Positions 28,705-37,311 of a DNA stretch of 64,000 nucleotides are shown here, piece by piece. The notes under the pieces are model-generated. The model saw nothing but the letters and a program-made list of their open reading frames with translations, was not told the DNA's origin and searched no databases. Origin of the DNA: Succinivibrionaceae bacterium (GTDB taxonomy: Bacteria; Pseudomonadota; Gammaproteobacteria; Enterobacterales; Succinivibrionaceae); the NCBI GenBank assembly GCA_016284235.1, contig JAEEOK010000011.1, positions 59,367-123,366 of the forward strand. Direction: 5' to 3'. Both the position numbers and the translations under genes were made by a program. Each line of letters begins with the position of its first letter. The first letter of the stretch is position 1.

Positions 28705-29958
28705 ATGACAAGTAAGGTTGTAATTCCTTCGAACGGTGAAAAAATCACAGTTAATGCAAACGGTACACTGAACGTACCGGCTAATCCAATAATTCCTTTT
28801 ATTGAAGGTGACGGAATCGGCAGTGATATAACTCCTGCTATGATAAAGGTTGTGGATGCGGCTGTGGCAAAGGCCTACGGCGATTCTAAGAAAATCAGCT
28901 GGATGGAGATATATGCCGGCGAAAAGTCAACCAAGGTATACGGCAGCGATGTCTGGCTTCCTCAGGAGACTCTGGATCTGCTCAAGGAATATGTTGTTTC
29001 TATAAAGGGACCTCTTACGACTCCTATCGGAGGAGGCATCAGATCACTGAATGTTGCTCTTCGTCAGAATCTGGATCTTTATGTCTGCCTTCGTCCTGTT
29101 CGTTATTTTGACGGTGTTCCAAGCCCTGTAAAGCATCCTGAACTTGTTGACATGGTTATTTTCCGTGAAAACAGTGAGGATATTTATGCTGGTATTGAAT
29201 GGAAGGCTGATTCTCCTGAAGCTCAGAAGGTTATCAATTTCCTCAAGAGTGAAATGAATGTCACCAAGATCAGATTTGATGAGCATTGCGGCATAGGAGT
29301 TAAGCCTGTTTCAAAGGAAGGTACTCAGAGACTGGTCAGGGCAGCTATAGACTATGCAATTGCCAACAACCGCAAATCAGTTACTCTGGTTCACAAAGGT
29401 AACATAATGAAGTTTACCGAAGGATCATTCAAGGAGTGGGGCTATGAGCTGGCAAGAGAAGAATTTGACGGCAAGCTTATTGACAAGGGTCCATGGATGA
29501 CAGTCCGCAATCCTAACAACGGTCAGGACATTGTTATAAAGGATTGCATAGCTGATGCTTTCCTTCAGCAGATTCTTCTCCGTCCGGCTGAGTATGATGT
29601 GATTGCAACTCTTAATCTTAACGGTGATTACATGTCTGACGCACTTGCGGCACAGGTCGGCGGTATCGGTATTGCTCCTGGCGCGAATATCGGCAGCACC
29701 TGTGCAATGTTTGAGGCAACTCATGGAACCGCTCCTAAGTACACCGGTATGGACAAGGTAAATCCTGGTTCTATTATCCTTTCTGCAGAGATGATGCTTC
29801 GCCACATGGGCTGGACGGAAGCTGCTGATCTGGTTATTAAGGGCATGGAAGGTGCTATTTCCGCCAAGAAGGTAACCTATGATTTTGCACGTCTGATGGA
29901 GAATGCTGTGGAAATCAAGTGCTCCGAGTTCGCTGATGAAATCATCGGTAATATGTAG
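28705..29958 (+). CDS. icd: NADP-dependent isocitrate dehydrogenase
   Basis: A 417-residue dimeric isocitrate dehydrogenase of the TCA cycle, closely matching E. coli Icd (416). Motifs: [40 protein letters not shown] with the regulatory Ser114 equivalent (E. coli Ser113), [39 protein letters not shown] and [19 protein letters not shown]. The KY-type residues after [11 protein letters not shown] are those of NADP-preferring enzymes. It is divergent from mnmA as in E. coli, though nudJ and rluE are missing between them. A terminator hairpin follows. Confidence 0.97.
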   Translation: MTSKVVIPSNGEKITVNANGTLNVPANPIIPFIEGDGIGSDITPAMIKVVDAAVAKAYGDSKKISWMEIYAGEKSTKVYGSDVWLPQETLDLLKEYVVSIKGPLTTPIGGGIRSLNVALRQNLDLYVCLRPVRYFDGVPSPVKHPELVDMVIFRENSEDIYAGIEWKADSPEAQKVINFLKSEMNVTKIRFDEHCGIGVKPVSKEGTQRLVRAAIDYAIANNRKSVTLVHKGNIMKFTEGSFKEWGYELAREEFDGKLIDKGPWMTVRNPNNGQDIVIKDCIADAFLQQILLRPAEYDVIATLNLNGDYMSDALAAQVGGIGIAPGANIGSTCAMFEATHGTAPKYTGMDKVNPGSIILSAEMMLRHMGWTEAADLVIKGMEGAISAKKVTYDFARLMENAVEIKCSEFADEIIGNM

Positions 29959-30032
29959 TTTCTTTATGTATTGCTCGCGGGCGAAAATACATCGGCTTCA
30001 GCTGATGTGATGAAACCCGACAGGATCAACGT

Positions 30033-30064
30033 GACCGCCGCATTTAAGCGGCGGTCATTGTTTA
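30033..30064 (+). terminator. terminator after icd
   Basis: GACCGCCGC (30033-30041), loop ATTTAA and GCGGCGGTC (30048-30056) form a perfect 9-bp stem followed by ATTGTTTAT. Confidence 0.75.
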
Positions 30065-30614
30065 TCGAATTTAGGTTTATGCATAAAGATGCAGTCTGCC
30101 TGCTGCTTTTAATATAAACTGCAGCGTGGGGCATACGGAAATATATGTCTGCTCTGAAAAGCAGGAGTTGGCGGTTCTTCTGGAGATCTTGTAAGACGCA
30201 GTTGTCTGTGCAGCGGTCTGTGAGGTTAGAAATCCGCGGCTTTAGCCGTGGAGTATCAATAAAACGCAGCGATCACTGTGATCTGTCTGATTCGAACATC
30301 TCTATCAGCGCCTTTTTACTGTTCCTCTGTGCAGTGTTGGCTGTTTCCTAAGAAGCTGCAGAAATCTCTGAGTTCACGCCGCGTTACTGACGTGATTCTG
30401 GTCTTCATTTTTTGCATTGCTGAATTTCTGCTGATAAAGTCTGAAAGTCTTGTTATAGAACTTATCATTCAAACAGTAATTGGTATTTTAACATCGAACG
30501 GATGCTTTGCGCACAGATTTTAAGAATTGGCTTCTGATGGAAAATGTGAATTACTGCGAACTGGCAGTAATTCACAAACTGCGAACTGAAATAGTGTTAT
30601 CGGTCGGCAGGTTT
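30065..30614. other. 550-base convergent region between icd and cspD
   Basis: No supported gene. The region holds the transposon-end-like hairpin at 30225 and imperfect inverted repeats around 30540-30590 (GTGAATTACTGCGAA with CGAACTGGCAGTAATTCAC) that may terminate cspD. Short frames here lack ribosome sites and recognisable products. Confidence 0.4.
30225..30258 (+). mobile_element. solitary IS200/IS605-type end-like hairpin
   Basis: GTTAGAAATCCGCGGC, loop TTTA, then GCCGTGGAGTATCAA. The 8-bp stem has one G-U pair. Its shape and flanks (AGAAA before, GAGT.TCAA after) resemble the right-end hairpins of IS200/IS605-family elements as I remember them. No tnpA or tnpB frame is adjacent, so this would be a remnant or a small non-autonomous element. 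Confidence 0.4.
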
Positions 30615-30857
30615 CTATTTCTCTTTTGCTTTGATTTTTTCATTCTCGGCATTTGGTATCCGAATGAGTCTGGTTGCATGGAGACCTTTTTCGGTTTGCT
30701 CGAATTCAAACAGCACACTGTCCTTAGGCTTGAGAGTCTTGAATCCGTCATTATCAATAGCTGAATAATGAATGAATACCTCCTCGCCTCCATCATCAAG
30801 AATAATAAATCCGAAACCTTTTACATTGTTAAACCATTTAACTGTTCCCTTTGTCAT
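30615..30857 (-). CDS. cspD: cold-shock-domain protein, CspD-like
   Basis: An 80-residue single cold-shock domain. RNP1-type [22 protein letters not shown] and the start [18 protein letters not shown] resemble E. coli CspD, a stationary-phase inhibitor of DNA replication, more than the abundant CspA proteins; the Lys/Glu-rich tail is extra. ATG at 30857 is chosen since AAGGA precedes it and the family begins MxKGTVKWF. It is divergent from clpS-clpA, as in E. coli, which supports cspD, but the divergent gap is unusually long at almost 900 bases. Confidence 0.88.
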   Translation of the reverse strand: MTKGTVKWFNNVKGFGFIILDDGGEEVFIHYSAIDNDGFKTLKPKDSVLFEFEQTEKGLHATRLIRIPNAENEKIKAKEK

Positions 30858-31751
30858 AGTGTCCGTCCTTAGCATCATGTATTAGGAAAATGTCTGTTCT
30901 GCATCCTTGCAGCAGGGTATTGCCGGCAACTGCAACTTCGGTCCGTCACTAGTTTGGACCGTACTACCTCGAGCAGCTGTGATTCTCTTTAACACCCATC
31001 AAGTTCCCGATTTATATAACCGGATAATCTGTATCTATGTATGTCATAAAATGATTAATATGATACATTAGTTATATTGTGAGTTTCCAATTATTGCATA
31101 ACAGTTAAATTTTAGCAATTGTTTTTGATTAAGCAAGTAAAAAAAGAGCAAAATATTCATATACATGTTCTTAAGCGTGTTTTCAGAGTCTATAAATCCG
31201 GTTAGATGCCGGTTTTCTCTAATTTTTTTGATAATGATTCTGTATCCTATGTTCTTCATGCCAGCATTGAGACTGTTGCGACTTTTAACAGACTGTTTGT
31301 CTTTTATGAGCTTCAGAATGGTTTTATGAGCGGTTTTAAATCGGTTTGTGACTGCAGTTCATTTAAATTTTTAGGACCGTGATGTGTTCACGCCAGTTTT
31401 GCATAAAGATACGCTTTTGATGACATTGGAAAGATGATGTTGTGAATGTTGTCATGCATGTAATCCGGATACAGCAGGTTTTCTGCTGTTGAAAGATTAG
31501 GCATGAGTATGTTTTTAAGAAGACGTCCGGAACTGGTTGCTTTTTTAATTCTGTTTATCCGTCCATCGGCTGTCATATGATTGATCTGCAGCGGAACACC
31601 GTTTTTTTGATTTTAGAATGTTTGTCAGAAGATCAGATTTTCTAAAAAAGACTGTTTTGTGTATGTTTGTGACATGCCGATCCTATTAGTGTGTTCAAAT
31701 TTTTTCAAAACAATGTACAATGATTGAAGATATGATCAAGGTATAAGATAG
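30858..31751. other. 894-base divergent region between cspD and clpS
   Basis: No convincing gene. AT-rich throughout, most so at 31020-31180. Two frames of about 60 codons on the minus strand (31068-31259, 31388-31576) lack ribosome sites and known products. A possible clpS promoter is TTCAAA (31694-31699) with TACAAT (31716-31721), spacing 16. Confidence 0.45.
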
Positions 31752-32066
31752 ATGGAAAAACTTAATCAGACTGATGTCGTTGTTGCAACAAGAATCAAAA
31801 CGCCCAAGGTCCCAAAGTACAATGTTGTTATGCATAATGACGATGAGACGACCTTTGAGTTCGTTATAGCAACGCTGATTGATATTTTCGATAAGGATGA
31901 GGTTACGGCAACAGCGCTGGCCTATGAGATACACAATATAGGCAGTGCAACAGTTGGCTCGTATTCCCGTGAGGTGGCCGAGTCCAAGGTGAATGAAACA
32001 ACAGAGAGAGCAAGAGCCAAAGGATTTCCTCTGGTATGCACGGTAGAGGGCTCCGACAATGATTGA
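31752..32066 (+). CDS. clpS: ATP-dependent Clp protease adaptor ClpS
   Basis: A 104-residue N-recognin that hands proteins with N-degrons to ClpAP. The core is conserved: KYNVVMHNDDETTFEFVIATL with the Asn-Asp-Asp substrate pocket residues, then AYEIHNIGSATVGSYSREVAESKV. E. coli ClpS has 106 residues. The last 8 bases overlap clpA, giving translational coupling. Aat, which makes ClpS substrates by adding Leu or Phe, is encoded 3.4 kb downstream. Confidence 0.96.
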   Translation: MEKLNQTDVVVATRIKTPKVPKYNVVMHNDDETTFEFVIATLIDIFDKDEVTATALAYEIHNIGSATVGSYSREVAESKVNETTERARAKGFPLVCTVEGSDND

Positions 32067-34440
32067 AAGTGAAGTTTTACAAAAGTGTGTAAACAGGGCG
32101 ATTGAACTTGCCAGCACCAAATTTTTTAGCAGTATCGTGTCTATAGATCACCTTCTTTATGCATTGCTTGAGATGGATAACGAGGTGATTTCGTTTTTTC
32201 AGGGCGAAGGCTTTGACATAGCGGCCGTGCTTGATGTTATATATGATCATATTGTTACCGAATATCCAAGAAACCAGAGTTCCAAGAACCCGAAGGCTTC
32301 TCCTTCATTCAAGCGAGTGCTTGAACGTGCCGTGTTTGTTGCCCAGTATTCCAACCGGACGGAAATTTACGGTCTTGATGTTCTTGATGCCATGTTTCCC
32401 GAGAGAGACAGTTTTGTCTCACTCCTACTGACACAGAGTCTGGATATAGCGCGTGCAAAGGTCCGCAAATACTGCAGTCGTCTTCATGGAAGCAAGGATC
32501 ATCGTGAATCCTCCGCTGATGAGAGCAGGCAGAATGACGATGAACAGCAGTCTGCAGAGACCAGCAGCGGAATTCCGGAAGGTCTTGAAAACTGTCTTTT
32601 TAACGTCAATGATCTGGTGATGAAGGGCAAGATTGATCAACTCATAGGAAGAGAGGATGATCTCCAGAGAATATACGAGGTTCTGGGCCGCAAGAAAAAG
32701 AACAATGTCCTTATAACCGGTGAGTCAGGCGTTGGAAAAACAGCTCTTGCCGAAGGCGTCGCTTGGAACATTGTTCATCAGAAGGTTCCTGCCTTTCTTA
32801 AGGATTTTACTGTTTATTCTCTTGATACCGTGGGTGTCATTTCCGGCACGCAGTTCAGAGGTGATTATGAAAAACGCCTCAAGTCAGTTGTTTCGTTTAT
32901 CAGGAGCAGGGAAAACAGTATTCTTCTTATTGATGATGTTCAGCAGCTTTTTTCAACAAATTCTTCCGATGCAGCCACAGGTGCATCAATGATTCAGGCT
33001 GATCTTATCAGAGGAAACCTTCACTGTATTGCAACCACGTCCTTTAAGGATTTTAATAAAATCTTTTCAAAGGATCCCGCTTTTATACGCCGTTTTCATA
33101 AACTGGATCTTGCTCCTCCTACAGAGGAGGAATCATTTGAAATTCTTCTCAAGAGCAGAGAGCAGTATGAAAAGTTTCACGGTGTAAGGTATCCGGATAA
33201 AATTTTAAGAAAGATTATTCATCTGTCTGAAAAATATATGTACAACAGGTATCTTCCGGACAAGGTTTTTGACGTGGTGGATGATATAGGTTCGTATTTC
33301 AGGATAAACCGTCCAGGTGACTGCAAGGATGTGCATGTTGTATCGTCTGAAGATGTAGGAGAGGCGTTTGCCAGAATCCTGAAGATTCCGGTTAATATAA
33401 AGGAGGATGACACCGCCGTATACCGGGATCTCAGACAGAATCTTCTCAAGAGGATCTTTGGTCAGGATGAGGCCGTGTCTGCAGTTGTGGACGCTGTGAT
33501 TATGAATCGCTCCGGTCTTGACAATGTTACGCGCCCGATCGGAAGTTTTCTGTTTGCTGGTCCTACCGGAGTTGGTAAAACCGAGATTGTTCTGCAGCTG
33601 GCCAATCTTCTGCACATGAAACTTATCAGACTTGACATGTCGGAGTATTCCAGCGAGTTTACAGTATCGAAACTTCTCGGTTCTCCTCCGGGATATGTGG
33701 GCTATAACGAGGGTGGTATTCTGACCAATCAGGTCAAGAACGAGCCGCGCAGTGTGGTATTGTTTGATGAACTTGAAAAAGCTCATCCGTCCATATATAA
33801 CGTTCTGCTTCAGATTATGGATAACGGTATGGTTACCGATGCCATCGGTGTAACCGTTAACTTCCGCAATACGATTGTGGTAATGACCACCAACTGCGGT
33901 GCCAGTGAAATAGAGCGCGGTTCAATAGGATTTACAGCGGGAAGTTCAAGTTTTGACTCGACTTCGGCTATACGCCAGGCTTTTTCTCCTGAATTCCGCA
34001 ACCGTCTTGACGCTGTAGTCTGGTTTAAGAATCTTTCCCCTGATGTTGTCAAAATGGTGTTTGACAAGCTCTGGAACGAACTTCTTGTCCAGCTCAAGGA
34101 AAAGAATGTCGAGGCCAGAATTTCAGATGCAGCCCGCAGTGAGCTCATAAAGCGCGGATATGACCGCAGCATGGGCGCAAGACCGATGCGTCGCACCATC
34201 CGCAACGTTGTTCACCGTGAACTTGCACGTGAGATTCTTTTTGGAAGTCTCCTTTACGGCGGCAGTGTTGATATTGACTATGACGGAAAGGAATTCAGCT
34301 TCAACTATGTTTCCAATGAGGCTCCAGAGGACAGTTCTCTGTCTGTGGATGCCGTGTCAAATGTGGATGAAAGCGCAGCTGAATCCGAAACGGTTCAGGA
34401 GCATGCGTCCGGAAATGAATCCGGCAAACCGGAGATTTGA
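32059..34440 (+). CDS. clpA: ATP-dependent Clp protease ATP-binding subunit ClpA
   Basis: A 793-residue AAA+ unfoldase, partner of ClpP. The N-domain (1-145) is followed by an acidic Gln/Ser-rich linker, D1 with Walker A GESGVGKT (221-228) and D2 with Walker A GPTGVGKT (500-507), plus SKLLGSPPGYVGYNEGG and Walker B VVLFDELEKAHP. The tail ends with about 40 acidic residues, making it longer than E. coli ClpA (758). The gene overlaps clpS by 8 bases. clpP is not in the window. Confidence 0.96.
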   Translation: MIESEVLQKCVNRAIELASTKFFSSIVSIDHLLYALLEMDNEVISFFQGEGFDIAAVLDVIYDHIVTEYPRNQSSKNPKASPSFKRVLERAVFVAQYSNRTEIYGLDVLDAMFPERDSFVSLLLTQSLDIARAKVRKYCSRLHGSKDHRESSADESRQNDDEQQSAETSSGIPEGLENCLFNVNDLVMKGKIDQLIGREDDLQRIYEVLGRKKKNNVLITGESGVGKTALAEGVAWNIVHQKVPAFLKDFTVYSLDTVGVISGTQFRGDYEKRLKSVVSFIRSRENSILLIDDVQQLFSTNSSDAATGASMIQADLIRGNLHCIATTSFKDFNKIFSKDPAFIRRFHKLDLAPPTEEESFEILLKSREQYEKFHGVRYPDKILRKIIHLSEKYMYNRYLPDKVFDVVDDIGSYFRINRPGDCKDVHVVSSEDVGEAFARILKIPVNIKEDDTAVYRDLRQNLLKRIFGQDEAVSAVVDAVIMNRSGLDNVTRPIGSFLFAGPTGVGKTEIVLQLANLLHMKLIRLDMSEYSSEFTVSKLLGSPPGYVGYNEGGILTNQVKNEPRSVVLFDELEKAHPSIYNVLLQIMDNGMVTDAIGVTVNFRNTIVVMTTNCGASEIERGSIGFTAGSSSFDSTSAIRQAFSPEFRNRLDAVVWFKNLSPDVVKMVFDKLWNELLVQLKEKNVEARISDAARSELIKRGYDRSMGARPMRRTIRNVVHRELAREILFGSLLYGGSVDIDYDGKEFSFNYVSNEAPEDSSLSVDAVSNVDESAAESETVQEHASGNESGKPEI

Positions 34441-34536
34441 ACTGGAATTGTTTCAGATCAGACAGAAAGGTAATCTGATCTGAAACGTGGTGCGGCTGTA
34501 CCAGTTGTTTGTTTAATTTAAGATGGCGATAAGAGT

Positions 34537-35472
34537 ATGATGGAAATTAGGAATGTTGTAATTATTGGATCCGGACCTGCCGGTTATACTGCAGCGCTGT
34601 ATGCCGCAAGAGCGAATTTGCATCCTCTTCTTATTACCGGACTTAATCAGGGCGGTCAGCTGACGCAGAGTTCCTGTGTTGAAAACTGGCCTGGAGCCGT
34701 TGATTTTCCTTCAGGTCTTGATTTAATGGATTCTCTGAAGGCGCATGTGGAAAAGTTCAGCGTGGAAACGGTGATGGCGGATGTTTCGTCCATAAAAAAG
34801 GACGGTGATGAATTTGATGTGATCTGCGGATCTGAAAGCATCAGAACAAAAACTGTCATAGTTGCCACGGGATCATCGGCAAGATATCTGGGTATTTCCG
34901 GCGAGAGCAGGTTTATAGGCAGCGGCATTTCAGCGTGCGCCACATGTGACGGCTTCTTCTATCGAAGAAAAAGAGTTGCCGTTATAGGCGGAGGAAATAC
35001 GGCGGTTACTGATGCCCTGTATCTTTCTAATCTGGCGGCTGAGACTCACCTCATTCACCGTCGTGATGCCTTCAGATGCGAGAAGATTCTTACGGACAAA
35101 CTGATGAAAGTGGTAGGCGAGGGCAAAATAATTCTTCATCTTGACAGTGTTCCGGTAGAGTTTGCCGGAGAAGAAAGTCTAAATGGTGTCAAAATTTCCA
35201 ATGTCAGAACCGGCAGTGAGGAATTTGTTGCTGTTGACGGAGTTTTTGAGGCTATCGGACATACTCCGAATACCGGGTTCCTCGGTGATCTTGTTGAATT
35301 AGAACACGGATATATAAAGACCGGAGTAGACGAAAACTTCTCAACATCCACAAGCGTTCCTGGTATTTTTGCAGCCGGAGACGTTGCAGATTCAAAGTAT
35401 CAGCAGGCGATAGTTGCGGCGGGCAGAGGCTGTATGGCGGCACTTGATGTGGAACATTTTTTGACCGTTTAG
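34537..35472 (+). CDS. trxB: thioredoxin reductase
   Basis: A 311-residue flavoprotein that reduces thioredoxin with NADPH. FAD-binding VVIIGSGPAGYTAALYAARA opens the protein, the redox-active pair is Cys134 and Cys137 in SACATCDGFFY, the NADPH motif is VAVIGGGNTAV and the second FAD motif is GIFAAGDVADSKYQQAIVAA. Length is that of E. coli TrxB (321) minus a few residues. It is followed by aat after 7 bases; both lie in the E. coli clpA-infA-aat-cyd-trxB region, here reordered and without cydCD. Confidence 0.96.
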   Translation: MMEIRNVVIIGSGPAGYTAALYAARANLHPLLITGLNQGGQLTQSSCVENWPGAVDFPSGLDLMDSLKAHVEKFSVETVMADVSSIKKDGDEFDVICGSESIRTKTVIVATGSSARYLGISGESRFIGSGISACATCDGFFYRRKRVAVIGGGNTAVTDALYLSNLAAETHLIHRRDAFRCEKILTDKLMKVVGEGKIILHLDSVPVEFAGEESLNGVKISNVRTGSEEFVAVDGVFEAIGHTPNTGFLGDLVELEHGYIKTGVDENFSTSTSVPGIFAAGDVADSKYQQAIVAAGRGCMAALDVEHFLTV

Positions 35473-35479
35473 CTTTTTT

Positions 35480-36253
35480 ATGGATCAGTCAGCTTATCTT
35501 CACCCTGAACTGCACATAGATCCAAAAAGAAACAGGATCTGCAGCGACGGTTTCATTACAGCCACTAATTTTTTAAATGCAGAGTGGCTGAAGTATTCCT
35601 ATCGCCGCGGCGTGTTTCCTATGTATCTTGGTGAAGGGCTGAATCTGATAGGATGGTTTTATCCTTCGTGCCGGGCTGTTTTTGATTTGTCTCATATAAT
35701 CTGTCATCGTTCGATGATGAAATTTATACGTGGCACTCTGTCCGGATATTCAGTATGGATTAACCGCAATCCTGCCGGAGTTATGAGAGCTTGCAGTCTT
35801 ACCACCGATTCGCGCAGTTCTACATGGATTACAGAGGATTTCATAAGTACCTATCCTGCCTTGCCTAATTTTCTGTCGGTTGAGGTTTACAATTCGGATG
35901 ACCAGCTTGCCGGCGGACTTTACGGATTATGTCTTGGAAAACTGTTCGCCGGTGAGTCGATGTTTTCCTTTGAGACCAACACGTCCAAACTGGCATTTTA
36001 TTTTTTGGCTTACCACTGCTGCCGTTACGGCATTGATTATATTGATTCTCAGATTTTAAATGATCATACCGAGTCACTTGGATGCAGGGTTATTGATAAC
36101 TCTGAATATGAGAGAATTCTTCATCACTACAGCGACATTGCCGTGGATCCGTCATTTTTTGATTGCAGAGCACTGTACCCGGCCTCAGATGCGGATACTG
36201 AGGGGTTTATGGATTTTCTTTTAAAATGCCGCAGTAATCACTCTGGTACATAA
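35480..36253 (+). CDS. aat: leucyl/phenylalanyl-tRNA--protein transferase
   Basis: A 257-residue Aat that transfers Leu or Phe from tRNA to proteins with N-terminal Arg or Lys, marking them for ClpS-ClpAP. Motifs include GVFPMYL, WFYPSCRAVF, WITEDFISTYPAL, SVEVYNSDDQLAGGLYG, LFAGESMFS and YIDSQILNDHTESLGCRVI. The N-terminus is slightly longer than in E. coli (234). It starts 7 bases after trxB. Confidence 0.94.
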   Translation: MDQSAYLHPELHIDPKRNRICSDGFITATNFLNAEWLKYSYRRGVFPMYLGEGLNLIGWFYPSCRAVFDLSHIICHRSMMKFIRGTLSGYSVWINRNPAGVMRACSLTTDSRSSTWITEDFISTYPALPNFLSVEVYNSDDQLAGGLYGLCLGKLFAGESMFSFETNTSKLAFYFLAYHCCRYGIDYIDSQILNDHTESLGCRVIDNSEYERILHHYSDIAVDPSFFDCRALYPASDADTEGFMDFLLKCRSNHSGT

Positions 36254-36652
36254 TTTTGGCGGCTCTGTTCAACAGAATTGTTGATACTGCAGAACCCAAT
36301 ACATTTCATAAAGTATTTATTTTTTAACTTAAAAAAGAAAACTTTATAGCCTGGATAAATTTACGATGTATCATACTGACTTCAGGATCAACGCTATTCC
36401 TTAACAGCACCCTTTTGTTCTGCCGGCGGATCCTTCTTTCAATTTAGTTGTTAATTTCCGCTGATGGTTTTCCCGCATCTGATGACAGCGGAAGAATCCC
36501 ACGTCCGTGCGGCAGCAGACATATCAGCGACACTCTGCATTCTGATGCAGGGCGTAGATGAGTTCTGATCCCTTAAATTTGTTCAAATTAATTTCTTTAC
36601 AATAAAATTATTTTTTGGCATTATACGTTATCTTTTTTAACAACGAGGTTAT
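36254..36652. other. 399-base region upstream of infA
   Basis: No gene seen. A possible infA promoter is TTTACA (36596-36601) with CATTAT (36619-36624), spacing 17. The stretch 36300-36360 is AT-rich. Confidence 0.4.
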
Positions 36653-36871
36653 ATGTCCAAGGAAGACAGCATAGAAATGCAGGGTACGATTATAGAAACC
36701 CTGCCTAATACTACATTCAGAGTTCAGTTAGATAACGGTCATGAGATTGTAGCTCATATTTCCGGAAAAATGAGAAAGAATTATATTCGTATACTGACTG
36801 GTGACAAGGTTACCGTTCAGCTTACCCCATATGATCTGAGCAAGGGGCGCATTGTATTCAGAGCACGCTGA
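36653..36871 (+). CDS. infA: translation initiation factor IF-1
   Basis: A 72-residue OB-fold protein nearly identical in pattern to E. coli IF-1: [38 protein letters not shown] and [16 protein letters not shown]. It binds the ribosomal A site during initiation. CGAGG precedes the ATG. It is a single gene with long spacers on both sides. Confidence 0.97.
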   Translation: MSKEDSIEMQGTIIETLPNTTFRVQLDNGHEIVAHISGKMRKNYIRILTGDKVTVQLTPYDLSKGRIVFRAR

Positions 36872-37311
36872 AAACTGTCGTTTTTTTCAGTTGTGAAAAA
36901 AACTGAGGAGATTCGCACCTGTCTGTTTCGAGTCTGAATGTTATACCTGTTTACAGATATCATCCGGCGGTTAATGATCCCGGAACTGTGCAGAGACATA
37001 CAGAGTCAGAAGTAAATTCAGGAAGTTGCTCGGCTTTCTTTACGAGTATAACTTCCTGAAGTTTTCCTGTTTTACATCCTTTCTGAAGAACCTGTTTTCT
37101 TGAGTTTTTCTCATAAATAGAGTATATTTTTCATTATTTTTTCTTTCTGCTGAAAGCAGTATCATCTGAAGATGCTTCTTCTAATTAATCATTTCTTTTT
37201 TTGCGAAGATAAGTCTGCCGGTTGTTTTATTCGCGGACGGGCGGTTGTTTCAGATGAGTATGCAGACAAAAGATCAGCTTGGTAATGATTTTAATTATGG
37301 GTTTCTAGATT
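36872..37311. other. 440-base region between infA and ftsK
   Basis: No gene seen. It contains the long hairpin at 37017 and AT-rich sequence before ftsK. The lrp gene that precedes ftsK in E. coli is absent. Confidence 0.4.
37017..37073 (+). terminator. hairpin downstream of infA, possible terminator
   Basis: TTCAGGAAGTT (37017-37027) and AACTTCCTGAA (37050-37060) form an 11-bp perfect stem with a 22-base interior that can itself pair CTCG with CGAG. It is followed by GTTTTCCTGTTTT. At 145 bases past infA it may be the transcript end. Confidence 0.5.

Noticed and set aside
31068..31576. Two minus-strand frames of about 60 codons in the cspD-clpS gap
   Set aside because: No ribosome sites, unusual composition and no family resemblance.
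33205..34205. Minus-strand frames of 193 and 131 codons inside clpA
   Set aside because: Antisense shadows of clpA with no start signals.
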